Origin: Cephalopachus bancanus
Taxonomy: Eukaryota > Chordata > Mammalia > Primates > Tarsiidae
NCBI GenBank assembly: GCA_027257055.1
Contig: JAPVLO010000404.1
Span: forward strand, 186,001-250,000
Reading direction: 5' to 3'
Length of the DNA: 64,000 nucleotides
Numbering within the stretch: position 1 is the first letter of the stretch; the number at the start of each line of letters is the position of its first letter. This document shows, piece by piece, positions 35,613 to 46,099 of the stretch. The notes below the pieces were generated by a model. The model was given only the letters and a program-made list of their open reading frames with translations. It was not told where the DNA came from and ran no database searches. The position numbers were made by a program, and so were the translations under genes.

Positions 35613-35929
35613 AGGCCAGGCTCGGTGGCTCAGTCTGTCATCCCAGCACATTGGGAGGCTGAGGCGAGTGGATTGCCTGAGTTCGCGGGTTCAAGACCAG
35701 CTCAGGCAACTTGGCGAAACCTTGTCTCTACAATAAGTCAAAAATTAGAAAAATTAGCCAGTCATGGTAGAGCGCCCCTGTAGTTCCAACTACTTGGAAG
35801 GCTGAGGCAGAAGGATCACAGGAGCCCAGTAGGTCAAGGCTGCGGTGGCCATGAGTGTGCCACTGCACTCCAGCCTTGGCGATGGAGTGAGACTCTGACT
35901 CAAAAAAAAAAAAAGAGAGAGAGAGAGAG
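35613..35929 (+). mobile_element. Alu tandem array, unit 1
   Basis: Sense Alu beginning GGCCAGGCTCGGTGGCTCAG, ending in an A tail then (GA)n. Its right monomer shares AAGGATCACAGGAG and CTTGGCGATGGAGTGAG with units 2 and 3, which follow without spacer. Confidence 0.9.
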
Positions 35930-36226
35930 GCCGGGTGCGGTGGCTCAGTCTGTAATCCCAGCACTTTGGAAGGCCAAGGTAAGCGGATTGCCTGAGCCCA
36001 TGGGTTCGAGACCCACCCAGGCAACTTGATGAGACCTCGTCTCTGCAATAAATAAAAAACTAGCTGGGCATGGTAGCTCCAGCTACTTGGAAGGCTGAGG
36101 CAGAAGGATCACAGGAGTCCAGCAGGTCGAGGCTGCGGTGGCCATGAGTGTGCCACTGCACTCCAGCCTTGGCGATGGAGTGAGACTCTGACTCAAAAAA
36201 AAAAAAAAAAAAAGAGAGAGAGAGAG
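35930..36226 (+). mobile_element. Alu tandem array, unit 2
   Basis: Starts GGCCGGGTGCGGTGGCTCAG directly after the GA tail of unit 1. It has an internal deletion (GGTAGCTCCAGCTACTTGG) removing part of the right-monomer head, shared only with unit 3. A tail and (GA)n end. Confidence 0.92.
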
Positions 36227-36522
36227 GCCAGGCGTGGTGGCTCAGTCTGTAATCCCAGCACTTTGGAAGGCCAAGGTAAGTGGATTGCCTGAGCCCATGG
36301 GTTCGAGACCCACCCAGGCAACTTGGTGAGACCTCGTCTCTGCAATAAATAAAAAACTAGCTGGGCGTGGTAGCTCCGGCTACTTGGAAGGCTGAGGCAG
36401 AAGGATCACAGGAGTCCAGCAGGTCGAGGCTGCGGTGGCCATGAGTGTGCCACTGCACTTCAGCCTTGACAACAGAGTGGGGCTCCAACTCAAAGAGAGA
36501 GAGAGAGAGAGAGAGAGAAGAG
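36227..36522 (+). mobile_element. Alu tandem array, unit 3
   Basis: Nearly identical to unit 2 over its whole length (GGCCAAGGTAAGTGGATTGC, TCTCTGCAATAAATAAAAAA, and the same internal deletion). It differs at the 3' end (CTTGACAACAGAGTGGGGCT) and closes with a longer (GA)n run. Confidence 0.92.
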
Positions 36523-36973
36523 AAACCCATGCCCAAGCCTGCCTTTGGCTCACTCTGGAGCACTTTTCATGTTACCATGAAAGCGGAGATATAAAATTAG
36601 GAAAAGCGCAGGATTTATAAATTAATTCTCTAATTAAGCATTTAGCATGGAGGTCAGAACATCTTATACTTAATAGAAATTGCCTCTATGCAAGCTCACA
36701 AAACAGAAAAAGATCCAAACATGTAGTCAAAATGGTCTAATGTGATTTAAAATGTTTTTCAAAATGTGTTTTCATAGTTTTACTGAAACAGAATTAATGT
36801 ATTTTTAAAAACTGCATCAGACCCCTCTTCTTTTTGCATTTGGACCCTGTTCTCAACTCTGTCTGGTGACATTAAAAGGATGTGGCATCACTTCTGGGAG
36901 TCGCTTGGTACAATGCCTGCCTTTGGAGAGGAGGACGCTGGGGGAGCTCATTTCCTGTTCCTTGCTCCCTTAG

Positions 36974-37096
36974 GTCTCAGAATGCAGCTGGCCCATCAGG
37001 CAGGCCCCCAGTCTGCACAACCTGTTTGCCGTATGTCGGAATATGTATAACTGGCTACTACAGAATCCCAAAAACGTCTGCGTTGTCCACTGCTTG
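36974..37096 (+). CDS. DNAJC6: DNAJC6 (auxilin) coding exon 4 of 14, P-loop
   Basis: Exactly 41 codons, from VSECSWPIRQAPSLHNL to VCVVHCL, between a CCTTAG acceptor and a GTGAGT donor. It ends inside the phosphatase signature: the Cys lies in VVHCL and the rest of the loop (DGRAASS) starts the next exon. The assembled loop reads HCLDGRAASS. The cysteine is kept, but the position expected to hold the catalytic arginine of Cys-x5-Arg is Ala. This is the known state of auxilin and fits a lipid-binding, probably weakly active or inactive, domain. Confidence 0.96.
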
Positions 37097-37489
37097 GTGA
37101 GTAACCTTCTGCTGATGGTGGTGGGGATGCTTTGGTTTGGTCAAATATTGATGGGCTGATGCAGAATGGTGGACAGGTGGCATTTGAGCTTAGTAGGATT
37201 TGTTGAGCCCATACTTAAGAGTTAGGTAATGTGAGGGGTGGAAACATGGGGCGGGGGTTCTCCTTCATGGCTTAAAGCTTGAGTGGGAGAGGCAGATGTG
37301 TACACAGCTCATATACCGTGGAGACTCTGGGATGTGCTTAGTATTATAAAAGATGCGGAAATAAGTGTTGTGGTGCCCAGGCAGTAATGCCATTGATCTT
37401 TGTGTGAATGAAATGGACATAAACATATTGGCGTATTTATTTTTCTTCCTATTTGTGTTTGATAAAAATAAAAGAAAAAGGCACCTATG

Positions 37490-37782
37490 CCTTACCAGGC
37501 ATGGTGGTTCCTGTCTGTAATCCTAGCATGGTGGGAGGCCAAGACAGGAGGATTGCTTGAGCCCAAGAGTTCAAGACCAGCTTGGACGATATAGTGAGAC
37601 TTTGTGTCTACAGGGGGAAAAAAAGTGAGCCAGGCATGTGGTGGAAAGCGCCTATAGTCCCAGCTCCTCAGGAGGCTGAGGCAGAAGGAGCGCTTGAGCT
37701 CAGGAGGTCAAGGCTGCAGCCGTGATTGTGCTGTGGCACTCCAGCCTGGGCAACAAAGTGGGAACCCTGGCTAAAAAAAAAA
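37490..37782 (+). mobile_element. Alu, sense, with 15-bp target duplication
   Basis: From CCAGGCATGGTGGTTCCTGT to an A tail. Direct repeats AAAAAGGCACCTATG at 37475-37489 and 37783-37797 mark the insertion. Confidence 0.9.
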
Positions 37783-39644
37783 AAAAAGGCACCTATGTCC
37801 TTATAAGAAGTCATGTAGATGGACTGTATTTTAGAGACATTCTTGGCAGGACTGATGGTTTTTCTGACCATTGACTTCCCAGAGTTTCTTTCCCCAAACC
37901 ATCTTCTCAGACTTCAGCTACCCTTTGAAACCCAGCTTTCAGTAAAATCTTTCTGGTGAATATTTTTACAATGCAGACATTCCCACCGTATATCTAAATG
38001 TCTTCTGTGGCATGTAACACTCTGTATCATTCCAAGCTCTTCCCTTGCTTTTTTTCCCACTAGACCATGATCATCTTGCAGGAAAGCACTGGGTGTGCCT
38101 TCTTTGCCTTTATTCCCCAAGCATGAAAGGTTTGAAGAACGGGTTGAATATACGAACAAGTGGATACACAAATGGAGGATCTGAGCATGAAAGCCGGAAA
38201 TATTCACTGCTTCTATACACCCTAGTGTATATGTTTCTGTTGTAATATTACTTGATTCTCCATCCCCTGCCCTTTCTTGAGTGACAGCTGGCTAAAGCAA
38301 GGAAGAAAGTTGAAGAACACTCTTTCTTCTTTCCACTTCTCATCCCCAAACTCTTGGCACTAAAGGAAAAACACTTGGTGTTTGTAGGAATTTAAAGACC
38401 AAAGGGTTTTCCTTTCCAAGGCACAATAGATTATGTAACAGAACACTTGACTTTTGGGGACTAAGCAGCCTTAAGCACCTTGGTGATTTTGTCTACACTC
38501 AAGAATTTTCTAGAAGTTCAGAGAGGCTGTGTCTCTGACAGCTGTGTAAGGAAGATAGCTCAGTAGAGACCAGAGACTCCCAGTTCTAGTGATAAAATTG
38601 TAAGGAATAAAAACCCATTGAAGAAGAAAAAAGAAGCGACAAAGGCCTGTGGTGCTACTGGGTGTGTTTCCACAGCCTCCCTTCACAGGATGTGCACAAG
38701 CTGGATGGAATCCATGCCAAGACTTTGGTGAGCGGAGAGAGTTGGGGGTGGGGGCCCTTACTTGTATCTTAATATACTGTGTTTTCTGAAAAATAATTAG
38801 CATATACTTGTATTTAACTTAAAAAACAAAACTTTAAAAAAATACACGCAAGACAGAGAAAAGGAGGAAACATGAAGTGAAGAGCATGGAACTGTGAAAA
38901 AGAGCCAGGAAGATGAAATTCCCAAAAGAATTAAGATCAAGAAAAATGTGTTTTCTTTTTTAAAACAATGTTCGGAATAAGGACAACAACAAATTCTTGA
39001 AGCACGTGGCATACGCTTAATCTTAATCTTTTTATTCTAATTCCTTGATCAGAGGGAGCAAATGTCAAGCTAAAAAGGACAAAACTGATAGGTGGCGAGA
39101 TAAGAGAGCCTCACAACCCCTATAATTAACCCACTCTCTAGACTTAAATTATGTGACAGAATGCTGAAAGAACTGGGAGGGGCAGGGATGAGGGCGCAGG
39201 AAGAAGAGGTGTAGGGCAATGGAGAGAGGAGAGTTTCCCCGAAAGATGGAGGAGGTTGGTCCTGGGAAGTTGCAGGCTGGCAAGCCTGATGGTGATTCGT
39301 GGCAAAATTCTGATGTATTTTTGCGTAGATGACTTTAAAGTCTTAGAAAACATGGAGTCCTCACTGGCTCCTCAAGAACACACCTGGCAAAACAACTGAA
39401 CATTTCACATGACTCATAGACTAGTTGAGATAGTTTGTTGGACTCCTGGAAGATAGTTCCCAATTTGGGCTAGGTTGTTATACATTTATTTGAGTTGTGA
39501 CTGAATATCTGCTTCCAAAGTCAGGTGACTAATGGATCAGGTTTTATTAGTCACTCTTGGAATCAACAACTTTGATGAAGATATAAAAACGAAGCCTATC
39601 AGTTTTCTTAGAATCATGAGGGTCACAAAATGAGTCTGGTTTTT

Positions 39645-39943
39645 TGTTTTTGTTTTTGTTTTTGAGTTGGAGTCTCACTCTGTCACCCAGACTAGAGTGC
39701 AGTGGCCGCTCCCGGCCACCGCAGCCTCGACCTGCTGGGCTCCGGCGATCCTTCCGCCTCAGCCTTCCAAGTAGCTGGAACTACAGGCGCGCGCTACTAT
39801 GCCCGGCTCATTTTGATTTATTCTAGAGATGAGGTCTCACCAAGTTGCCCAGGCGGGTCTTGAACCCGTGGGCTCAGGCAATCCACTCACCTCAGCATCC
39901 CAAAGGCAGGGAGGGGATTATAGGCTAAGTCACCGAGCCCGGC
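39645..39943 (-). mobile_element. Alu, antisense, first of two at one target
   Basis: Tail (TTTTTG)n, full dimer with GC-rich right monomer, ending CACCGAGCCCGGC. Flanked by TGAGTCTGGTTTTTT at 39631 and again at 39944. Confidence 0.92.
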
Positions 39944-39957
39944 TGAGTCTGGTTTTT

Positions 39958-40257
39958 TAAAAATTTTTAATTTTTTTGAGTTGGAGTCTCACTCTGTCGC
40001 CCAGACTGGAGTGTAGTGTCATGCTCCCAGCTACTGCAGCCTCGACCAGCTGGGATCTGGTGATCCTTCCACCTCAGCCTTCCCAGTAGCTGGAACTACA
40101 GGTGCACGCTACCACACCCGGCTAATTTTTTTTATTTTATCGTAGAGATGAGGTCTCGCCAAGTTGCCCAGGCGGGTCTTGAACCCACGGACTCAGGCAA
40201 TCCACTCGCCTCGGTCTCCCAAAGCACTGGAATTACAGGCTGAGCCACTGAGCCCGG
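39958..40257 (-). mobile_element. Alu, antisense, second of two at one target
   Basis: T-rich tail then GAGTTGGAGTCTCACTCTG, full dimer ending GAGCCCGG. Flanked by the same TGAGTCTGGTTTT repeat at 39944 and 40261. Confidence 0.92.
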
Positions 40258-40974
40258 ATATGAGTCTGGTTTTAAAAAGTTCCTGCAGACTGAACATTAA
40301 CAAAAACCAGCCATGTGAAATTAAGTACAAGAAAAATATGAAGTCCTGAATTCTGGTTCTAAAACATCAAACATATTTGTCCATTAACCTAACAGATTAT
40401 CTGAAAAAAGCAAAAAGCAAAAGCAAAAGCTACTAGTTTTAGTGGGTAGAGAGATCAGAAAGATCTGACAGTGTGACTTAACCTGCAATTATACTACTCT
40501 GGGCCGGCGTTGTGTTAATAAAAGCATGGAGTTCAGATCGAGGAACAAGTTTCCTCTCTAGTCTGGTCAGAATGCATTTCGCATCTGGGCAGCACATTTA
40601 AGTTGGCACATTTAAAACTTGAGTCTGTTGAGAAGAAGTGTGCTAAATGATCATCTATCTTAAAATGGACTAGTAAATGAAGAAGATTCAAAGAGATTGG
40701 GTTTGTTTTAAATGGGAAGTAGAAGCGTTGATGAGAAGGGAGAGTGTGTCAGATGTGTGAAGGGCTGCCACAGGGAGAAAGGGGTCGGTTTATTTCTTGT
40801 GTCACAGAAGGAAGAATGAGGGGCATCGGACAGAAACTATGGAGGAAGAGACTTCAACTCAACGTGTTCAGTATAAGGGAGAGCTCGATGCTGAAATGGA
40901 CTGCTGTACGTAGCAGTAAATCTCCCTTTCACTTATTCTGGGAGAGATTGGGTCATCTGTCAGGAATGTTCTGG

Positions 40975-41325
40975 GATGTTGTCTTAGCTTGAGCTGCTGC
41001 AATCATATACCACAGACGGTTCTTATGCAACAGAAATCTGTTTCTCACAGTTCTGGAGGCTGGGGAGTCCAAGATCCAGTGTCTACCGAGGGTCTGCTTC
41101 TGAGGTGGCAGATGGCTGTCTTCTTGTGTCCTTACAGGGCCAAGAGCAGAGATAGAGGAGAGCAAGCTCTTGTGTCTCTTCTGATAAGGGCATTAATCCC
41201 ATTCGCGAGCACTCCACTCTCATGACCTAATTACCTCCCAGAAGCTCCACCTCGTAAGACCATGACATTGAGGGTAAGGAGATCAGCGTAGGAATGGGGG
41301 GCACAAACATTCAGTCCACAACAGG
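40975..41325 (-). mobile_element. MLT1-type MaLR solo LTR, antisense
   Basis: Complement of the MaLR pattern: CACAGTTCTGGAGGCTGGGG, AGTCCAAGATCCAGTGTC, AGGGCATTAATCCCATTCGC, CTCATGACCTAATTACCTCC, ACATTCAGTCCACAAC. Non-coding. Confidence 0.75.
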
Positions 41326-41775
41326 TTTATTCCTAGGTTGGATCAGGTGAAGCTTCTTTATTTTATATGAATTTAGGAAACTATCCTGGGTAAAATACAT
41401 ATATAGCATATCGACAAACAGCATTTGCCTAACCTGTGAGCACTTTGATCCAGTCCTAAACCAAGAGACTTCAGCCATTTTTTCTGATCTACAAGTCCAA
41501 AGCTACCTTGAAGATTACATGATTTTTTCAGTGAACATATGTAGATAACATTTACTTTACTGGGCTTCTTAGGTTAGTGTGGAGCCAATATTATCCTAAG
41601 AATAAGTCTTTTCTTGTTGCTTTGAGATCTGAATAGGTATAACGGATTTTGGTTTTCAAGTGAACAGCTCTAGAGTGAAAGGCACCCCCAATTAAGAGCA
41701 TTTCTCCTCTTGCTGTCTCTTAACTGCGAGTGATTTGGTCACGTTCATGGTGAGTTTCTGCCTTCTCTTTGACAG

Positions 41776-41909
41776 GATGGTCGGGCGGCATCGTCAATTC
41801 TGGTTGGTGCTATGTTCATTTTCTGTAATCTCTACTCCACTCCTGGCCCGGCTGTTCGACTGCTATATGCAAAACGACCAGGAATTGGACTTTCACCATC
41901 CCACAGGAG
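41776..41909 (+). CDS. DNAJC6: DNAJC6 (auxilin) coding exon 5 of 14
   Basis: This exon encodes DGRAASSILVGAMFIFCNL through GIGLSPSHR, completing the degenerate phosphatase P-loop and the helices behind it. The acceptor is GACAG and the donor GTAACG, with two bases carried forward. The hydrophobic ILVGAMFIFCNL helix is the packing helix of the phosphatase fold, not a membrane span. The exon is in frame with both neighbours and carries no stop. Confidence 0.96.
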
Positions 41910-42124
41910 GTAACGTAAGCTAGATTCAGGGTGGGCACAGACTTGGCCTAACTGATATCATGTGCTGTCTGAAATCCTGCCTTGGAGGTGCATTTGTAAC
42001 TTTCTTTTAGTTTATCTGGCGTTGTCCTGGATTATGGGAAAAAAATGAATTGGAGTATTGGGTTTCCATACAGTTTCATAAGCCCCCATGTGAGAATCTG
42101 TGATTTTAAAATTAGAAGAAAACT

Positions 42125-42417
42125 TTTTTTTTTTTTTTGAGTTGGAGTCTCACTCTGTCGCCCAGACTGGAGTGCATTGGCATGCTCCCGGCCACCGCAG
42201 CCTTGACCTGCTGGGCTCCGGCAATCCTTCCGCCTCAGCCTTCCAAGTGGCCAGAACTACAGGTGCGTGCTATCACGCCTGGCTGGTTTTTGATTTATTA
42301 TAGAGACGAGGTCTCGCCAAGTCGCCCGGGTGGGTCTCAAACCTGTGGGCTCAGGCAATCCACTTGCCTCAGCCTCCCAAAGTGCTGGGATGACAGGCTG
42401 AGCCACCGAGCCCAGCC
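42125..42417 (-). mobile_element. Alu, full length, antisense, with target duplication
   Basis: T tail, GAGTTGGAGTCTCACTCTG, ending GAGCCCAGCC. Direct repeats AGAAGAAAACT at 42114-42124 and 42418-42428. Confidence 0.92.
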
Positions 42418-42711
42418 AGAAGAAAACTGTAGGGAATACTTTTGTTCACTTTCCTCATAGCATAAGTGAGGAAACAGACTAGACAGGTTGTGATCTTCCC
42501 CAGGGCTAAAAATACCTACTGACCTTGACCAGAACATCATTCCTGATCCCAAGCTCTAAGACCAGCCCCTTTCTGTTTCATGATACAGGTCTTTACTAAA
42601 ATACACACAGTAGCTGGTTATGCTTACCTGGCGATTCTCTTGTGGGGAACATGATTAATAAGAGGAAGTGAAAAAATAGAGAATAAGATATTTTAAGATT
42701 CACTCTTTCTT

Positions 42712-43003
42712 TTTTCTTTTTGAGTTGGAGTCTCACTGTCACCCAGGCTGGAGTCCAGTCGCATGCTCGCAGCTACTGCAGCCTTGACCTGCTGGGCTCA
42801 AGTGATCCTTCCACCTCAGCCTTCCAAGTAGCTTGAACTACTGGCACGCACTACCATGCCTGGCTAATTTTTTGCTTTTTGTAGAGACAAGGTCTTGCCA
42901 AGTTGCCCAGGCTGGTCTCGGACCTGTAGACTCAGGCAGTCCTCTCACCTTCACCTCCCATAGTGCTGGGATTGCAGGTGTAAGCCACCATGCCTGGCCA
43001 AAA
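42712..43003 (-). mobile_element. Alu, antisense, with target duplication
   Basis: Tail TTTTCTTTTT, GAGTTGGAGTCTCACTGTCA, ending ACCATGCCTGGCC. Direct repeats ATTCACTCTTTCTT at 42698-42711 and 43004-43017. Confidence 0.92.
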
Positions 43004-43567
43004 ATTCACTCTTTCTTATGATTCTCATAAGGAAATAGATCACAAAAGAAAATCTGAATAGTAGCTTTAAAAAGAAAACCCTTTTTAGAGAACTGGTTTA
43101 TTTTCTTGCCCTTAGTTAAAATTTCTTCCCTTTTCTTGTTTAAATTGTATCTCCTTACTTACACTGACCAGGTAGCTGGTGATGTGATTAAAGAAGTTAT
43201 AGAATCCATAAAGCACTTCTTATGAGAAAATTCTAAAATTTATCCAAAGCCAGATTATGGTGGATAAATTTAATCTTCTAGAGAAAATAGGAATGAATAT
43301 TTAAATATTGAGCTAGTGTAAAGTTCCCATCGGCTTTTTGACTTAATAAATATCCCCATTATCAGTTCTTTGGGGAGTACAACAATGTCAGTAGATAAAA
43401 GCTTTCCTAAATTATCGCCTGCATTCTCTTTTGCTAGAGGAAGTTTAAGAAACGGACAGAGTAAATTTTTATTGTAACTTAATAATTTGCAAGAGCAAAC
43501 TTTGTAGCAAAGATGGCTCATTTCCCCTGGTGAGGCGCCTCAGCAGAGTGGCAATCTTCTGTTTCAG

Positions 43568-43762
43568 ATACCTGGGCTACATGTGTGACCTGCTGGCAGA
43601 TAAGCCCTACCGCCCTCACTTCAAGCCTCTCACAATTAAGTCGATCACTGTCAGCCCTATCCCCTTTTTTAACAAACAGAGAAACGGATGTCGCCCTTAC
43701 TGTGATGTACTGATTGGAGAAACCAAAATATATACCACGTGCACAGATTTTGAACGAATGAA
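43568..43762 (+). CDS. DNAJC6: DNAJC6 (auxilin) coding exon 6 of 14, phosphatase/C2 junction
   Basis: This exon encodes RYLGYMCDLLADKPYRPH through TTCTDFERM. It spans the end of the phosphatase-like domain and the first strands of the C2 domain (KPLTIKSITVSPIPFFN, CRPYCDVLIGETKIYTT). The acceptor is TTTCAG and the donor GTAAGT. The C2 domain packs against the phosphatase fold and contributes to membrane association, as in PTEN. The exon has 195 bases and phase that matches both sides. Confidence 0.96.
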
Positions 43763-44685
43763 GTAAGTAATGACGGCCCTTTTCACTTTTTCTCGTGCAT
43801 TGCCCAGTTCTTACATAATTGAGCTGGACCGAGTTGGAGAATGTTCTTCCTGCAAGACCCTGTCTTTGTGAAATGGGTGATCTATTTTTAAAATGCTCAA
43901 AATCAGTGGTGATCACAGAGACGTATGATTACATCAAGGGATGTCATGGCTCCTTTTCAGATCAGTTGGCGATAGAGACTGATGGACTATATGAGCCATA
44001 ATGAGGGTTAAGACAGTGGTGGCAGACAGAGGACGTGGGCATTGAAGAAGAAGATGGCCTTGATGGGACTTGGGGAGCGTAACAGAAGAATCGGTGAAGA
44101 ATGAGATCTCTAGGTGAACAACTAGGCAGATGATAATATAAGGAGAGATGTTATAGAATCCATAACAAGGAGCGGTGCCCGTGGGAGGTCATATGTGGTG
44201 TGGAGAGAAGGGAGTTGGTGATGACGGAAGATGAGGTTCGTTCTGAATAGACTGAATTTGGGGATTGGTGTCGAAGATTGTGTGGAGTATGAGATTTCTG
44301 TTTCTATACTGATCTCGATGGGATTTTTGTTCCCTTCATCTCTGCTTTTACTACTGATTTGAGGTTAAGAAAAGGCAAATACACCAGGGCTGTGTGCGTT
44401 TGAGGAAAACAAGATCTACAAAGCAGGGATGGACAGTTGCACCATTGGGAAGTCCAGATAGGATGGAGGGAGAAATCCTCACGGTAGACCAGCACCGTCC
44501 CATTGCGGGACTGGTTGACACTGGCCACTCTCCTGTTTCTACTCAAGATAAGACATAGTTTCTGGGTCTGGTCCTGGGCAGACAGGTCCCTTGGCCAGAG
44601 CCACAGAGAACTATACCTGTGTTGGTGTGATTAGAACAGATTGGACTCTCCTTCCTTCAATACATGTCTTTGTCTCTGTTTAAAG
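43763..44685 (+). other. DNAJC6: DNAJC6 intron, 0.9 kb
   Basis: No repeat or secondary gene recognised; appears unique. Confidence 0.85.
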
Positions 44686-44803
44686 AGAATATCGTGTCCA
44701 AGATGGAAAAATCTTCATTCCTTTGAACATCACCGTGCAAGGAGATGTGGTTGTGTCCATGTATCACCTGAGGTCAACCATTGGGAGCCGGCTGCAGGCC
44801 AAG
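44686..44803 (+). CDS. DNAJC6: DNAJC6 (auxilin) coding exon 7 of 14, C2 domain
   Basis: This exon encodes EYRVQDGKIFIPLNITVQG through SRLQAK, central C2 beta strands. The acceptor falls in TTTAAAG|A. The alternative AG two bases later would break the frame, so the first AG is chosen. The donor is GTATGG. The GDVVVSMYHLRS strand is characteristic of the auxilin/GAK/tensin C2 domain. Confidence 0.95.
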
Positions 44804-45164
44804 GTATGGTTTTAGGAAGAGTCATGGCGTAAGCTCGTCTGAGTCTTCGGCAGTAATGTTTCTGAATCTTTTCTCCACATTGCTTTGGGCTCAAGTGACT
44901 TGTGGCTTTAGAATGAGAAAGAGCCCTTGAAGATTGCTTATATTATCTCTCTCATCTTACAGGAAGGAACTGTGACTCAGAGACATTGCGAGTTGCCCAA
45001 AGTCCTTGGCATGATGATGTCTGTGCCAGGAGGTGGCAGCCCTAGAACTTTTAGCAAACTATGCTTTTGAGAAGCCCGTGGCTTTCCTAGTGTCCCCTTT
45101 GGATCAGTGTAAAAGGGGAGAGTTCTACTAAAGATGTATAATTAAATGATTGTATTATTGTCAT

Positions 45165-45258
45165 TTTTTTACTGAGATAAAATGCATATAACATAAATGT
45201 CACCTCTTTAAAGTGTGCAATGCAATAGGTTTTGATATATTCAAAAGGTTGTTCAGCT
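45165..45258 (-). repeat. Old LINE-1 3' end, left part
   Basis: TACTGAGATAAAATGCATAT and AAAGTGTGCAATGCAATAGG are the L1M 3' complement. The element resumes at 45624 after a younger L1 insertion. Confidence 0.7.
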
Positions 45259-45273
45259 ATCACCACTAATTCT

Positions 45274-45608
45274 TTTTTTCTTTTAAAGATGTGGGGTACG
45301 ATTCAGGGTTAGGTATACAAACGTTGATCATGCAGGTGCCCTTGTTGATGAGGTGTGCCCCTCCCTCCCCTGGCAGTTTCCCTCAGCAGCCAATCTCACC
45401 CCCCTCCCCTGACTGTTTCCCACTACTGCCCATGCCTTTCTTATAGTATTATGATAATTGTTCAAGATCTGCTTACGAGTGGGAACATCTGGTCCTCTGT
45501 TCTTTGTTTCTGTGATAGATCACTGAGCATGATAGACTCTAAATCCATCCAGGTTGCTGCGAAGTCCCTATGTTTGTCTTTCTTCGTGGCTACCTAGTAT
45601 TCCACTGC
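45274..45608 (-). mobile_element. LINE-1 3' end, 5'-truncated (L1 copy d)
   Basis: T tail, AAAGATGTGGGGTACGATTC, the shared 3' UTR, ending at GGCTACCTAGTATTCCACTG. A perfect 15-base duplication ATCACCACTAATTCT lies at 45259-45273 and 45609-45623. Confidence 0.92.
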
Positions 45609-45623
45609 ATCACCACTAATTCT

Positions 45624-45960
45624 AGAACGTGTTCATCAGCCCCCAAAGAAAGCCTGTTGCCGCCAGCAGTCGCCACCCATTCCCTTGCCTTCATCCCCTG
45701 GCAACCACGACTCTACTTTCGTGTCTGTGGATTTGCCTACTTTGGACATCTCATACGATGGAATCACACAATATGTAGTGTTTTGTGACTGGCTTCTTTC
45801 ACAATGTGTTGGAGCCTCGTCATGCTATAACATGAGTCAGCCCTTCATTCCTTTAAATGACCAAATAATATTTTATCATATGGCTATTTCAAAATTAGTC
45901 TCTTTATCGGCTGGTGAATGTTTGGGCCATTGCCACTTGTATGGCTCTTAAGAATAATGT
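45624..45960 (-). repeat. Old LINE-1 3' end, right part
   Basis: Continues the element at 45165: CTGGCAACCACGACTCTACT, GGATTTGCCTACTTTGGACA, TCACACAATATGTAGTG. Confidence 0.7.
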
Positions 45961-46099
45961 TGCAAATAATTGTATTTTAATTCATCAGATATTTGCTAAG
46001 TGTGTGCTCTGTGCTAGTGTTTTTGAGGAATTTAGGATGGACAAGAATGAAACTGTGTCTCTGCCTTTAAGCAACTCACCCTCACAGGGGAAATTCACG

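Larger units (their letters stand above)
26803..36973 (+). other. DNAJC6: DNAJC6 intron, 10.2 kb
   Basis: Carries TINE copies 2 and 3, mariner copy A2, MER5A, MIR, L2 and L1 remnants and four Alus, three of them in tandem. Unique or unrecognised parts include 26850-27310, 27470-27830, 28170-28570, 29325-29600, 30200-30900, 31200-31900, 32110-32780, 33440-34200 and 36520-36973. No exon seen inside. Confidence 0.85.
37097..41775 (+). other. DNAJC6: DNAJC6 intron, 4.7 kb
   Basis: Holds three Alus and one MLT1 LTR. Sequence at 37100-37470, 37800-39620, 40275-40970 and 41330-41775 looks unique (possible weak L2 near 37900-38160). No exon seen. Confidence 0.85.
41910..43567 (+). other. DNAJC6: DNAJC6 intron, 1.7 kb
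   Basis: Two Alus (listed) occupy over a third. The rest is unique, AT-rich near 43030-43500. Confidence 0.85.
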
